Positions 48,814-57,607 of a stretch of 64,000 bases of DNA are shown piece after piece (the first letter of the stretch is position 1; every line of letters begins with the position of its first letter). Position numbers and translations under genes: made by a program. The notes below the pieces were generated by a model. It worked only from the letters and a program-made list of their open reading frames with translations, searched no databases and had not been told where the DNA came from. Source of the DNA: JACVRW01 sp963808545 (GTDB lineage Bacteria; Actinomycetota; Thermoleophilia; Solirubrobacterales; Thermoleophilaceae); contig CAWEGB010000015.1 in the NCBI GenBank assembly GCA_963808545.1, positions 310,001 to 374,000 on the forward strand. The letters are read 5' to 3'.

Positions 48814-50309
48814 ACGATCCGCGACCGGTTGCCGGCGCCGTCGGTGGCGCGCAGCCCCACGCGCACGAGCGGCCGGCGGCCGCGGCGCATGGCCCGGCGC
48901 AGCGCTCGGGTGCTGCGCTTCTTCAGCTCGACCTTCAGCCGCACCCGCGGTGTGGTCTGCCCCGAGCCCGCGTTGCGGGCGGCACTGCGCAGCCGGAAGC
49001 GGCGCTTGCCGATCCGCATCACGCCTGCGGCCCGCACCGAGCAGCCCTCGTTGCAGCGCACGAGGGCGACCGCCCCGCGGCGTCTGAGCACGGGCTGGCG
49101 TCGCTTGACCCGGATGCGCAGCCGCGGCGCGGTGCGGTCGGCCACGATCGGCGCCGGCGCGACCGGCGGTGCCGCGGCCAGGTTCACGTCGAGGCGAAGG
49201 ATCTTCCCGAGCAACGAGCCCAGGTTCTGGGCGTCGCCCTCGGGATCGCCCTGGGTGCCGCCGTCTCCGGTGGACAGATAGAGGTGGTTGTCGGGTCCGA
49301 ACAGCAGCTGGCCGCCGTTGTGGTTGTCCGCCTGCCCGTGCTGGATGGTGAGCAGCGGCCGGCGCGTTGCCAGGCTCGAGCGGTCGGGACCGGTGGCCGT
49401 GCGCCTGAACTCGTCCACCTGCAGGTTGCCGGCGTTGTCGTTGTAGAAGGCGAACACGCGGCTGCTTGCGGTGAAGTCGGGCGCGACGGCCACGCTGAGC
49501 AGGCCCTCCTCGCCGCCGGTGTCCCGGACCAGGCCGCTGAGGTCGAGGAACAGGCTGCCGTCCCGGTTGCGGATGCGGCCGGGCTTCTCCACCACGAGCA
49601 GACGCTCGGGGTCAGCCGGGATCCCCGCCACCCCCACGGGCTGCTCGAAGGTTCGGAGTGGCGCTGCGGCCAGCGCCGACCCGCTCTGGCTCAGGCGGTA
49701 GACCGGGCCGCTGAGCGAGGTGGCGTAGAGGCGCCCGGCGCTGTCCTCTCCGAGCCCCGAGACCGAGGCGATGTTCACCGAGGCGATGTCCTGGTCAGGC
49801 GCCGCCGCGCGCGCGCCGAGCAGATGCAGTCCGGTATTGAAGCGCGCGTAGAGATAACGGCCCCGGAACGCCGAGAGCGCCGGGTCGCGAACCACGTAGC
49901 CGCCGATCGCCACGTCGGGGCTGCTGGGCCACTGGAAGGCCGGCGGCGCGTAGGCGGCCGGGGTGCAAGGGCTCTGGACCGCGGTGCCCGAGAGGCAGTT
50001 CCAGCCGAGGTTGGCGCCTGCCTGCCGGGCTCGCGCCAGGAAGGTGATCTCTTCGTTGATCCCGCCCACGTCGCCGATGTACATGTCACCGGTGGCGCGG
50101 TCGAAGGACCAGCGATAGGGGTTGCGCATCCCGTAGGCGAAGACCTCGGGCCGGGCGCCCGGGGTGTTGACGAACGGGTTCCCGGCCGGGATGTCGTAGG
50201 GCGCCTGCGCGCCGGCGGTGCCGGGTGCCGCACCGGCGACGGCGGCGACGAGCGCCGCGATCGGCAGCAGGCGGCGCACCGTCAGTCGCGAAGCTGATCG
50301 AGCCGGCAC
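48786..50309 (-). CDS. secreted glucose/sorbosone-dehydrogenase-like propeller, halves permuted
   Basis: 507-residue secreted quinoprotein-like protein with a signal peptide (ends about GTAGAQ, 34). The motifs normally in the C-terminal half of soluble PQQ sugar dehydrogenases come first: YDIPAGNPFVNTPGARPEVF, AYGMRNPYRWSFDRATGDMY, IGDVGG. The normal N-terminal motifs follow at about 225-390: FEQPVGVAGIPADPERLLVV, GGEEGLLSVAVAPDF, DNHNGGQLLFGPDNHLYLST, GDGGTQGDPEGDAQNLGSLL, GKILRLDV. The order is that of a circular permutation of the six-bladed propeller. An Arg-rich Ig-like tail (about 405-507) follows. The start codon lies inside the ligase gene's 3' end (28-base overlap). Sugar oxidation is plausible. 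Confidence 0.8.
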   Translation of the reverse strand: MPARSASRLTVRRLLPIAALVAAVAGAAPGTAGAQAPYDIPAGNPFVNTPGARPEVFAYGMRNPYRWSFDRATGDMYIGDVGGINEEITFLARARQAGANLGWNCLSGTAVQSPCTPAAYAPPAFQWPSSPDVAIGGYVVRDPALSAFRGRYLYARFNTGLHLLGARAAAPDQDIASVNIASVSGLGEDSAGRLYATSLSGPVYRLSQSGSALAAAPLRTFEQPVGVAGIPADPERLLVVEKPGRIRNRDGSLFLDLSGLVRDTGGEEGLLSVAVAPDFTASSRVFAFYNDNAGNLQVDEFRRTATGPDRSSLATRRPLLTIQHGQADNHNGGQLLFGPDNHLYLSTGDGGTQGDPEGDAQNLGSLLGKILRLDVNLAAAPPVAPAPIVADRTAPRLRIRVKRRQPVLRRRGAVALVRCNEGCSVRAAGVMRIGKRRFRLRSAARNAGSGQTTPRVRLKVELKKRSTRALRRAMRRGRRPLVRVGLRATDGAGNRSRIVYRWVRARR

Positions 50310-51241
50310 TCCAGCGGCTCCTTGTCATCGCGCCAACGGACGAACTTCGCTCCGTGACGGATGCGGTTGCCGGTGATGTGGTCGAAGTTGACCTCCACCA
50401 CCAGCTCGGGTCTCAGGCCCTCCCAGACAAGCTCCTCGTCGGACTTCCAGCGGCTCGGCTCGCCCTGGCCGCGCTCGCCGGTGCGGTAGGGCTCGAGCAG
50501 CTCGATCAGGTCGCGCTTCTGCTGTGCCTTGAAGCTCGAGGTGTGGCCGACGATGCGCAGGTCCCCGTCGTCGTCGTACAGGCCGAGGATCAGCGAGCCG
50601 ACCGTGCCCTCCTCCTTGCCGTAGCGGAAGGCCGCCACCACGGCGTCCGCAGTGCGGACGCGCTTGATCTTGACCATGCCCGTGCGCTCACCCGGCTTGT
50701 ACGGGCAGTCGGCCTCCTTGGCGATCACTCCTTCTCCGGTACCCGCCAGCCACTTGGTCGCCTCGTCGTGGTCGGAGGTCGACTCGGTGAGCTCCACCGG
50801 CTTTCCCACCACTTCGGCGAGCCGCTCGCGGCGCTCCTCGTAGGGCAGCGAGAGCAGCGACTCCTTGCCGTCGGCCAAGAGGTCGAAGGCCACCAGCACC
50901 GCCGGGGTCTCCTCGGCCAGCCGCTCGACCCGCGAGGCGGCGGGATGGATGCGCTGGGACAGCAGGTCGAACTCCTGGACGCCGTCGACCGTCACGACCA
51001 TCTCGCCGTCGAGCACGAAGCGTGAAGAGTCGAGAGCCAGCACCTGCTCGACCACGTCGGGGAAGTAGCGGTTCATGGGCCGGCCGTTGCGGCTCTGCAG
51101 GTGCACGTCGTCCCCGTCGCGGAAGACGATCGTGCGAAAGCCGTCGAGCTTCGGCTCGTAGCGCCAGCCCTCGCCCTGCGGCAGCTCGCGCGAGGATTTG
51201 GCCAGCTGGGGCTTTAGGGGTGGGGAGAGAGGCAGGGCCAC
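50282..51241 (-). CDS. ATP-dependent DNA ligase (LigC-like)
   Basis: 319-residue ATP-dependent ligase of the LigC type. Motif I EPKLDGFRT contains the adenylated Lys31. FVLDGEMVV (motif III region), TGEGVIAKEADCPYKPGERT (motif IV) and MVKIKRVRT (motif V) follow, then an OB-fold domain (LRIVGHTSSFK, ELVVEVNFDHI). It seals nicks during repair. No LigD primase, nuclease or Ku gene is adjacent. It may be co-transcribed with the downstream dehydrogenase gene, which overlaps its 3' end by 28 bases. Confidence 0.9.
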   Translation of the reverse strand: MALPLSPPLKPQLAKSSRELPQGEGWRYEPKLDGFRTIVFRDGDDVHLQSRNGRPMNRYFPDVVEQVLALDSSRFVLDGEMVVTVDGVQEFDLLSQRIHPAASRVERLAEETPAVLVAFDLLADGKESLLSLPYEERRERLAEVVGKPVELTESTSDHDEATKWLAGTGEGVIAKEADCPYKPGERTGMVKIKRVRTADAVVAAFRYGKEEGTVGSLILGLYDDDGDLRIVGHTSSFKAQQKRDLIELLEPYRTGERGQGEPSRWKSDEELVWEGLRPELVVEVNFDHITGNRIRHGAKFVRWRDDKEPLECRLDQLRD

Positions 51242-51267
51242 GAGGCCCGCACGTTAGCGTGGCTCCG

Positions 51268-52347
51268 GTGATCTCGAACCGGGCACGAGCGCAGTGGCGA
51301 CCCGAGGGCATCTATCTCAACACCGCGAGCTTCGGCCTCCCCCCGGATGCCGGCTGGGACGCCCTGCAGGTCGCCCTCGAGGAGTGGCGGGCCGGGCGCA
51401 CCAGCTGGGAGCACTGGGGCGAGGCCACCGAGCGCGCCCGCCTCGCCTTTGCCGAGCTGTGCTCCGTGCCGGCCGAGTGGCTGGCCGTGGGGGCCAACGT
51501 CTCGACCATGGTCGGAACGGTGGCGGCGTCGCTGCCGGACGGTGCGCACGTGCTCTCCACCGAGCCCGAGTTCACGTCGGCTCTGTGGCCCTTCATGGCC
51601 CAGGGGCGCGGCATCGAGGTCCGCTGCGTGTCTCCGGCCGAGCTGGCCGGTGCGATCGACGCAAACGTCGACGTGGTGAGCTTCAGCGCGGTGCAGTCCT
51701 CGTCGGGCGAGTTGGCCGACGTAGCCGGCATCACCGCCGCGGCTGAGGTCTGCGACGCGCTCACCGTCGTGGACGCCACCCAGGCCTGCGGCTGGCTGCC
51801 GCTGCGCGCGGATCGCTTCGACGTGCTGGTGTGCTCGGCCTACAAGTGGCTCTGCTCACCCCGAGGAACGGCGTTCATGAGCGTGCGCCCCGAGCTGGCG
51901 GAGCGGCTAACTCCGTCCGGCGCCGGCTGGTACGCAGGCGCCGACCCGCACTCCTCGTACTACGGCCCGCCGTTGCGCCTGGCCCGCGACGCGCGGCGCT
52001 TCGACGTCAGCCCCGCCTGGTTTCCCTGGGTGGGGACCGCGCCGGCGCTCGAGCTGCTGCTCGAGATCGGCGTCGAGCAGATCCACGAGCACGACCTGCG
52101 TCTGGCCAATCTGTTCCGCGCCGGTCTCGGCCTGCCCGCGGGCGACTCGGCGATCGTTTCGGTGGAGCTCGCGAACGCCGAGGAGCGCCTGGCCGGCAGC
52201 TCGGTGAGAGCCGCCGCGCGCGCCGGGCGGCTGCGCACGTCCTGGCATCTCTACAACGACGAGAGCGATGTGGAGCGGGTGCTCGAGCTGCTCAGCCGCG
52301 ATCCGGCCGAGGCGCCACCGCCGGCCCGAGGATCCGGCGCAGCATGA
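51268..52347 (+). CDS. class V aminotransferase / cysteine-desulfurase-like PLP enzyme
   Basis: 359-residue fold-type I PLP protein of class V: IYLNTASFGLPPDAGWDALQ near the start, VGANVSTMVGTVAASLPDGA for phosphate binding, DATQACGWLPL with the ring Asp (169), and Lys193 in VCSAYKWLCSPRG. It is kynureninase- or isopenicillin-epimerase-like rather than a true desulfurase, since no active-site Cys loop is apparent. GTG 51268 is chosen (GTG 51259 is also possible). It is divergent from the DNA ligase gene, and its last 56 bases overlap the SDR gene tail to tail. Confidence 0.83.
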   Translation: MISNRARAQWRPEGIYLNTASFGLPPDAGWDALQVALEEWRAGRTSWEHWGEATERARLAFAELCSVPAEWLAVGANVSTMVGTVAASLPDGAHVLSTEPEFTSALWPFMAQGRGIEVRCVSPAELAGAIDANVDVVSFSAVQSSSGELADVAGITAAAEVCDALTVVDATQACGWLPLRADRFDVLVCSAYKWLCSPRGTAFMSVRPELAERLTPSGAGWYAGADPHSSYYGPPLRLARDARRFDVSPAWFPWVGTAPALELLLEIGVEQIHEHDLRLANLFRAGLGLPAGDSAIVSVELANAEERLAGSSVRAAARAGRLRTSWHLYNDESDVERVLELLSRDPAEAPPPARGSGAA

Positions 52348-53083
52348 CGTCGGCCAGGCCCGGCGATATGCCGTTGACCATGCGCAACAGCCGCACCATC
52401 GGCGGGTGGAAGAGCTCGCGACGGTCCTCCTCGACCGCCGCCACCATGCGCTCGGCGAGCGGGCCCGGCGGCGAGCGGCGATTGCGGTGGTACCAGGCGG
52501 GCATGCGATCCCATTCGTGGTCGTGCAGGGAGGTCTCGATCTCTCCCGGATAGACGGTGGTGACCGACACGCCGCTTCCCACCAACTCGAGCCGCAGGGC
52601 CTCGGCGAACCCTCGCTGAGCCGCCTTCGTGCCGTTGTAGACCGCCGCCTCGGGGAAGCCGCGCACGCCGCCGCCGGACGACACGATCACCAGGTGGCCG
52701 CGCCCGCGCTCGAGCATCCGCGGCAGCGCGGCCCGCACCGTGTGGAGGGTCCCCAGCCAGTTGACGTCGCTCATCTGCCTCGCGCTTTCGAGTGGCAGCT
52801 CGGCGAAGGGCATGTAGTGGGTCAGTCCCGCGTTGGCCACCAGCACGTCCACGTCGCCGAAGTGCTCGACGGCGGACGCGATCGAGCCGGCGTCGGACAC
52901 GTCCGCGGCGAGCGCTGCATGACCGGCGCCGGGAAGGTCTGCGGCAAGCCGCTCGAGCGGCTCGGCGTCGCGCGCAACCAGGCCCAGGGCGCAGCCTCGG
53001 GCTGCGAACGCAGCGGCCACGGCTGCGCCGATTCCGCGCGATGCGCCGGTCACGAGGACTCGGGTTCCAGGCCCCACCTTCAT
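52292..53083 (-). CDS. short-chain dehydrogenase/reductase
   Basis: 263-residue classical SDR with the cofactor motif TGASRGIG (12-19), NAG in VDVLVANAGL, catalytic Ser in VIVSSGGG (about 135-136) and the YNGTK active site (Tyr149, Lys153). The VARD after strand 2 suggests NADP preference. The C-terminal part is basic and hydrophobic. Substrate unknown. ATG 53083 is chosen because the domain begins there; the frame is open upstream. It is divergent from the dtxR-type gene with 39 bases between starts. Confidence 0.87.
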   Translation of the reverse strand: MKVGPGTRVLVTGASRGIGAAVAAAFAARGCALGLVARDAEPLERLAADLPGAGHAALAADVSDAGSIASAVEHFGDVDVLVANAGLTHYMPFAELPLESARQMSDVNWLGTLHTVRAALPRMLERGRGHLVIVSSGGGVRGFPEAAVYNGTKAAQRGFAEALRLELVGSGVSVTTVYPGEIETSLHDHEWDRMPAWYHRNRRSPPGPLAERMVAAVEEDRRELFHPPMVRLLRMVNGISPGLADVMLRRILGPAVAPRPDRG

Positions 53084-53122
53084 TGGCGGGAGCATGCCAG
53101 TACGCGTCAGTAGGATGCTCCC

Positions 53123-53836
53123 ATGTCTCACGACCAGGTCACGGTCGCCGAGGAGGAGTACCTCCAGATCATCTACTGGCTCCAAGAGGCGGGCCTGCCC
53201 ATCACGGGCGCGAACATCGCTCGCGCGATGCAGGTGTCGGCGCCGACCGTGCACGAGATGATCGGCCGGCTGGAGGCCGACGGCTACGTCACGCGCGCGT
53301 CCGACAAGTCGCTCACGTTCACCGAATCGGGCCACGAGCAGGCCACTCAGATCGTGCGCCGCCACCGGCTGATCGAGCGCTTTCTCACCGACGTTTTCGA
53401 CATCCCGTGGGATCAGGTGCACGAGGAGGCCGAGCGGCTCGAACACTGGATGTCTCCGGTGGTCGAGGAGCGCATGCTGCGGGCCATCGGCGACGCCAAG
53501 ACCTGCCCCCACGGGCACCCGATCTTCGAGGGCGAGCGCGAGCAGGGAGTGCCTCTGGCCGATGTCGAGGAGGGCGCCGCCGTGCGTGTACTGCGCTTCG
53601 AGAACGAGGCCGAGGATCTCCTCCACTACCTCAAGGACACCGGGCTGCACCCGGGCCTCGAGGCCACCCTGAAGAACGCCGGCAGTGACGAGATCGAGCT
53701 CGACGCCTCCGGCACCACGCACTCGCTCACGCGCAGCGTGGCCGAGACGGTGTCGGTGGTGGCGGACCCGTCTCCTCCGGCGCGGGTGGCGTTGCCGGAC
53801 CAGCTCGTGCTGGGCAAAGAGCGCTACGGGCGCTGA
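53123..53836 (+). CDS. DtxR/IdeR/MntR-family metal-dependent repressor
   Basis: 237-residue regulator. The winged helix covers 1-75 (GANIARAMQVSAPTVHEMIG), the dimer/metal domain about 75-140 holds RRHRLIERFLTDVFDIPWDQ and VHEEAERLEHWMSPVVEERM with the usual His/Glu ligands, and the SH3-like FeoA domain covers about 150-237. It represses iron or manganese uptake genes when Fe(II) or Mn(II) is bound. No transporter is adjacent. The CPHGHPIFEGER segment near 130 is typical of the group. Confidence 0.92.
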   Translation: MSHDQVTVAEEEYLQIIYWLQEAGLPITGANIARAMQVSAPTVHEMIGRLEADGYVTRASDKSLTFTESGHEQATQIVRRHRLIERFLTDVFDIPWDQVHEEAERLEHWMSPVVEERMLRAIGDAKTCPHGHPIFEGEREQGVPLADVEEGAAVRVLRFENEAEDLLHYLKDTGLHPGLEATLKNAGSDEIELDASGTTHSLTRSVAETVSVVADPSPPARVALPDQLVLGKERYGR

Positions 53837-53851
53837 TTTCTCGCGGTCTGG

Positions 53852-53869
53852 GGCCGGCTAGCGCCGGCC
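53852..53869 (+). terminator. hairpin after the dtxR-type gene
   Basis: GGCCGGC pairs with GCCGGCC around TAGC, 15 bases after the stop. No T-run follows. It is a plausible terminator before the GGDEF gene. Confidence 0.5.
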
Positions 53870-53951
53870 TCCGGCGATCAAGTACCGGCGCGTCCTGACC
53901 GATCACATTAGGGCGTCAGCCGATCGCTGGTCGTTGGCGCACGAGGTGTTG

Positions 53952-55601
53952 ATGAAGTCCGAAGATCGCTATCGAGAGGTTGCGGATGAGGCTCGCGCGC
54001 GCGAGTTCGCCGTGCTGGACCTGCTCGAATCGGACAACGGCGGCGATCTGGTGGCGCTGCGGGCCGTGCTGCGGATCGGCCAGGCCGCACTGGGCGCGCA
54101 GCGGGTGGAGGACGTCCTCGAGGTGGTGGCCGAGGAGTCGCTGCACGCGCTCGACGCCGCCTCCTTCTCGATCAGCCGCTGGCAGCGCGACAAGGACGTC
54201 CTGAAGACGCTCATCAACGTCGGCGAGCTCGGGCCGGGCGAGGAGCGCTGGCCGGCCGACGAGCAGTACCCGCTGGCCGACTTTCAGGAAATCACCGACC
54301 TGCTGCGGCGAGGCGAGCCCTACGTCTTCGCCGTCGACGATCCGGACACCAAGCCCTCGTCGCTGGCCTTCCTCGACCGGCTGGGCAAGGAGAGCGAGCT
54401 CGCCGTACCGGTGGTCTACGAGTCCGTGACCTGGGGCGAGCTGTGGGCCACCGGCCGCAACGGCCGGCGTTTCGGTGAGCGAGACGTGAGGCTGCTGCAG
54501 GCCATCGCCGAGCAGGTCTCGCAGGCCATCGGCCGCGCCGAGCAGTTCGGGCTCGTGACCCGCTTCGCCTACGAAGATCCGCTCACCCGGCTCGCCAACC
54601 GGCGCCTGCTCGACGAGCGGTTGGCCGCCGCCGGCGTCGAGAACCTGACCCTGCTGGTGTGCGACGTGGATGGGCTCAAGGAGGTCAACGACCGCGAGGG
54701 CCATCCAGCCGGCGACGCCCTGCTGCAAGGGGTGGCCGGCGCCCTCAGCGTCACCGCCGCGGCCTTCCAGCGCTCGCTGGTGGCACGGGCCGGTGGCGAC
54801 GAGTTCTGCGTGCTGCTGCCGGGTTCGCCACTGGCGGCGGCGGAGCGCTTCGCCCGTGCCGCCAGCCGTCGTATCGCGGCCGACGTGGGGGAGCGGGTGA
54901 GCGTGTGCTGGGGTGCCGCCTGCAGTTCGTCCACCGCGGGCGCGCCACCGGCTCTGATGGCGGCCGCCGACGGCGCCCTGCTGGAGGCCAAGGCCCAGGG
55001 GCCTGGCCGGCTGCGACTGCGGCTGGCCACGGCCCCCGAGCTGCCGGCCACCCTCCAGCCTGCCCGGACCTCTCGCTCGAACGGCCGCCGCGCGATCGAC
55101 GACCTCGTGCCGCGGGTGGTGGCGATGCTCGACCAGCACCGGCCGCAGGAGCCCCTCGACGCGCTCGAGCTGCTGGCGCGGGAGCTGGTCAGGGCGGTCG
55201 AAGGTGCCGCTTGGTCGATCTCCGTGACCACGGAGGACGGAACGGGTCTCCAGGTGGTGCGCGGCGTCGCGAGCGCGCTCGACCCGCACTCCGGAGTCCG
55301 CATGCTTGACGCCCCGGTTGACCACGTCTATCCGTTGGCCGACTTCCCCACCACCGCGCGGGCTCTGGCCGAAAGCGACGCGTTCGTGGCCGCCCGGGAC
55401 GTGCCCGGCTCCGATCCCGCCGAGCTGGCCACGCTGGACGAGCTCGGCTACGACAGCCTCTTGGCGGTGGGTGCAGTCGGCGACGGGCACAGCTACCTGC
55501 TCGAGCTCTACGGCGATCGTGACACGGCTCCACTGGCTCCGGCCGTGTCACACGCCCGCGTGCTGGCCGACTACTGCATGCGCCGGGCCAGAAGGTCGTA
55601 G
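53952..55601 (+). CDS. GAF-GGDEF-GAF diguanylate cyclase
   Basis: About 549 residues. A GAF sensor (about 40-200) is followed by a GGDEF domain (about 208-365) with FAYEDPLTRLANRRLLDERL, DVDGLKEVNDREGHPAGDAL and the intact active site ARAGGDEFCVLLPG. A second, shorter GAF-like domain (about 385-545) follows. The RxxD inhibitory site before GGDEF is absent (it reads RSLV), so product inhibition through that site is not expected. It should make c-di-GMP, which often controls polysaccharide and surface properties. TTG 53934 is an alternative start. Confidence 0.85.
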   Translation: MKSEDRYREVADEARAREFAVLDLLESDNGGDLVALRAVLRIGQAALGAQRVEDVLEVVAEESLHALDAASFSISRWQRDKDVLKTLINVGELGPGEERWPADEQYPLADFQEITDLLRRGEPYVFAVDDPDTKPSSLAFLDRLGKESELAVPVVYESVTWGELWATGRNGRRFGERDVRLLQAIAEQVSQAIGRAEQFGLVTRFAYEDPLTRLANRRLLDERLAAAGVENLTLLVCDVDGLKEVNDREGHPAGDALLQGVAGALSVTAAAFQRSLVARAGGDEFCVLLPGSPLAAAERFARAASRRIAADVGERVSVCWGAACSSSTAGAPPALMAAADGALLEAKAQGPGRLRLRLATAPELPATLQPARTSRSNGRRAIDDLVPRVVAMLDQHRPQEPLDALELLARELVRAVEGAAWSISVTTEDGTGLQVVRGVASALDPHSGVRMLDAPVDHVYPLADFPTTARALAESDAFVAARDVPGSDPAELATLDELGYDSLLAVGAVGDGHSYLLELYGDRDTAPLAPAVSHARVLADYCMRRARRS

Positions 55602-56296
55602 TAGAGAAGGGTCGAGTAGAGCGCGGCTATCGGCGCCGTCACGCAGCCGGCGAGGATCGTGCCCACGAGCGCCCAGATCGCGTCTCCGGTGTTGTCGGCG
55701 ATCGAGGCGAAGGGGGCGGCCACCAGCAGCGCGGGCAGTGCCGCGGCCAGGTTGATCAGCACCACCAGGCCGAAGGTGCGCCACCAGAGTCCCTGCACCA
55801 CCTCTCCAGAGCGAACCAGCGCCTGCCACCCTCGCGCGTTCTCGATCACCACCGTCTGGGGTACGAAGAACCAGCGCACGAACAGGTAGATGCCCGGAAT
55901 CACCAGCAGGGCGAAGCCCACCGCGATCCCGAGCGTGGCCAGGACGATGGCGAAGAAGAGCGGGGTGAAGGCCTCGAAGCCCGAAACGAAGGTCTGGACG
56001 AAGCTGGGGCCGCTGCTGCCGTCGGCGATCTGTCGCAGGGCGTAGATGCAGATCGCCGTGATTAGGGGTGAGACCACGAGGAAGTCGACGATCGTGGGCA
56101 CCGCCGACTCGGCCAGGGTGAGCGAATCGTCGTAGGGCCCCGTGAGCATCTCGAGGCCGATGCCCTCCACCACGACGTGCACCGGGACCACGACGGCGGC
56201 GGACAGGGCGATGAACACCCCGGCGTGCCGGAAGAAGACGCCGAAGGTGTCGCGAAACAGCTCCTTTACGTCGCGCGTCCGCGCGAGCTCGATCAC
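55571..56296 (-). CDS. multi-pass membrane protein (glycerophosphodiesterase-membrane-domain-like)
   Basis: 241-residue membrane protein with about six hydrophobic helices, including FFRHAGVFIALSAAVVVPVH, IVLATLGIAVGFALLVIPGI and LVVLINLAAALPALLVAA. The motif YLFVRWFFVPQTVVIENARG followed by ALVRSGEVVQGLWWRTFGL is typical of the YciC/glycerophosphoryl-diester-phosphodiesterase membrane-domain group. Function unknown. GTG 56296 overlaps the stop of the aminotransferase gene. The 3' end overlaps the GGDEF gene by 31 bases tail to tail. Confidence 0.78.
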   Translation of the reverse strand: MIELARTRDVKELFRDTFGVFFRHAGVFIALSAAVVVPVHVVVEGIGLEMLTGPYDDSLTLAESAVPTIVDFLVVSPLITAICIYALRQIADGSSGPSFVQTFVSGFEAFTPLFFAIVLATLGIAVGFALLVIPGIYLFVRWFFVPQTVVIENARGWQALVRSGEVVQGLWWRTFGLVVLINLAAALPALLVAAPFASIADNTGDAIWALVGTILAGCVTAPIAALYSTLLYYDLLARRMQ

Positions 56297-57399
56297 GCAG
56301 CGGCACCCGCCAGCTCGCGATAGGCGTCGGCCACGCGTCCGATGCCCTCCTCGATCTGGTCGGGTGGCACGGCCGAGTAGGCGAGCCGCAGCGAGCTCTC
56401 TCCGCCCTCGAGCAGGAAGTCGGTGCCCTTGACGAAGACCACCCCCCGCTCCTTCGAGCGCTCGAACAGTGAGGCCACGTCCGTGCCCTCGGGCAGGTCG
56501 ACCCACAGGAAGTAGCCGCCCTGGGGGGTCACGAAGCGAGCGTCGGGGAGGTGGCGTGAGATCGCGTCGGCGGTGGCGTCGCGACGCTCGCGCAGCGCGG
56601 CCTTGACCGTCGCGATGGAGCCCTCGATGGCACCCGAGCGGCAGAACTCGGCCACGATGCCCTGGGCCACCATGTTGGGTGAGATGTAGGTCTCGGTGGC
56701 CTCCCTGCGGATCCCGGCGATCACAGAGGTCGAGCCGACGAGGTAGCCCACCCGTATCCCGGGGCAGACAGTCTTGGAGAAGGACGAGGCGTACACCACG
56801 CGTTCGCCCGCGCCGTCCATGTCGAGCATGCGCGGGTGGTCCTCACCCTCGAAGCGAAGGTCGACGTAGGGATCGTCCTCGAAGATCGTGAAGTCGTGTT
56901 CGTTGGCCAGCTCGATCAGCCGCCGCCGCTTGTCCAGCGAGAGCGTGCAGCCGGCGGGGTTCTGGAAGTTGGGGATGATGTGGGCGAGCTTGGGCCGAAC
57001 GCCGGAGGCCAGCTCGGCGGCCAGCGCCTCCACGTCGATGCCGTCGTCCTCGAGAGGGATCGGCAGCACCTCGGCGCCCATCTTGCGCAGCGCCAGGAGG
57101 GTGCGGTCGTAGGTGGGGGCCTCCACCACCACCACGTCGCCCGGCTCGACGAGCTGCGAGAACAGGAAGGCATCGGCTTGCATCGAGCCGTTGGTGGCCA
57201 CCAGCCGGCCGGGCTCGACACCGTGCTTCTCCGACAGCCACTCGAGCAGGCCGAGATAGCCCGGCGAGGTCCCGTAGGCGCACATGCCGCCCGGGTCGCT
57301 GTCGAAGGCCCGCTGAGCGGCGGCCTTTAGCTCGTCCACGGCGACGATGTCGAGCGAGGGAGCGCCCCGCGCCAGCGAGATGTTGGTGAATTCGGCCAC
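56293..57399 (-). CDS. class I/II PLP aminotransferase (LysN/2-aminoadipate type)
   Basis: About 368 residues of the fold-type I family without a GntR domain: SLARGAPSLDIV near the start, YGTSPGYLGLLEWL, VATNGSMQADAFLFSQLV, IIPNFQNPAGCTLSLDKRRR, FTIFEDDPYVDLRFEG, and the PLP lysine in VVYASSFSKTVCPGIRVGYL. It is closest to 2-aminoadipate, valine-pyruvate or kynurenine aminotransferases. The start is taken as GTG 57399, where homology begins; the frame is open to 57543. The downstream membrane-protein gene overlaps it (GTGA). Confidence 0.85.
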   Translation of the reverse strand: MAEFTNISLARGAPSLDIVAVDELKAAAQRAFDSDPGGMCAYGTSPGYLGLLEWLSEKHGVEPGRLVATNGSMQADAFLFSQLVEPGDVVVVEAPTYDRTLLALRKMGAEVLPIPLEDDGIDVEALAAELASGVRPKLAHIIPNFQNPAGCTLSLDKRRRLIELANEHDFTIFEDDPYVDLRFEGEDHPRMLDMDGAGERVVYASSFSKTVCPGIRVGYLVGSTSVIAGIRREATETYISPNMVAQGIVAEFCRSGAIEGSIATVKAALRERRDATADAISRHLPDARFVTPQGGYFLWVDLPEGTDVASLFERSKERGVVFVKGTDFLLEGGESSLRLAYSAVPPDQIEEGIGRVADAYRELAGAAA

Positions 57400-57567
57400 G
57401 GGGGCCACGATATCTACAACCGGGGTGAGCCAGATGAAGCGCGGCCAGACGCGAGGAGTTCTTGGGAAGGTGGACCGCTTCGGCAAACAGGGGGTGAGCC
57501 GGCACGTCCGGGGGAAAGGGGGTGTGGCGCGCTCTTCGTCCATAGGGCGGACAAGGCGTCAAACCCT

Positions 57568-57596
57568 CCCGGGCCGCACCCGCTCCCCAGCCCGGG
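57568..57596 (-). terminator. possible hairpin after the SnoaL-like gene
   Basis: CCCGGGC (57568-57574) pairs with GCCCGGG (57590-57596), loop 15 bases, 12 bases beyond the stop of the minus-strand SnoaL-like gene. The remaining 57400-57567 stretch is a likely promoter region for the aminotransferase gene, without a recognisable motif. Confidence 0.4.
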
Positions 57597-57607
57597 TCGC
57601 GACTGGA

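Noticed and set aside
53916..55490. Minus-strand open frame of 524 codons
   Set aside because: Antisense to the GAF-GGDEF gene, which has a complete active site.
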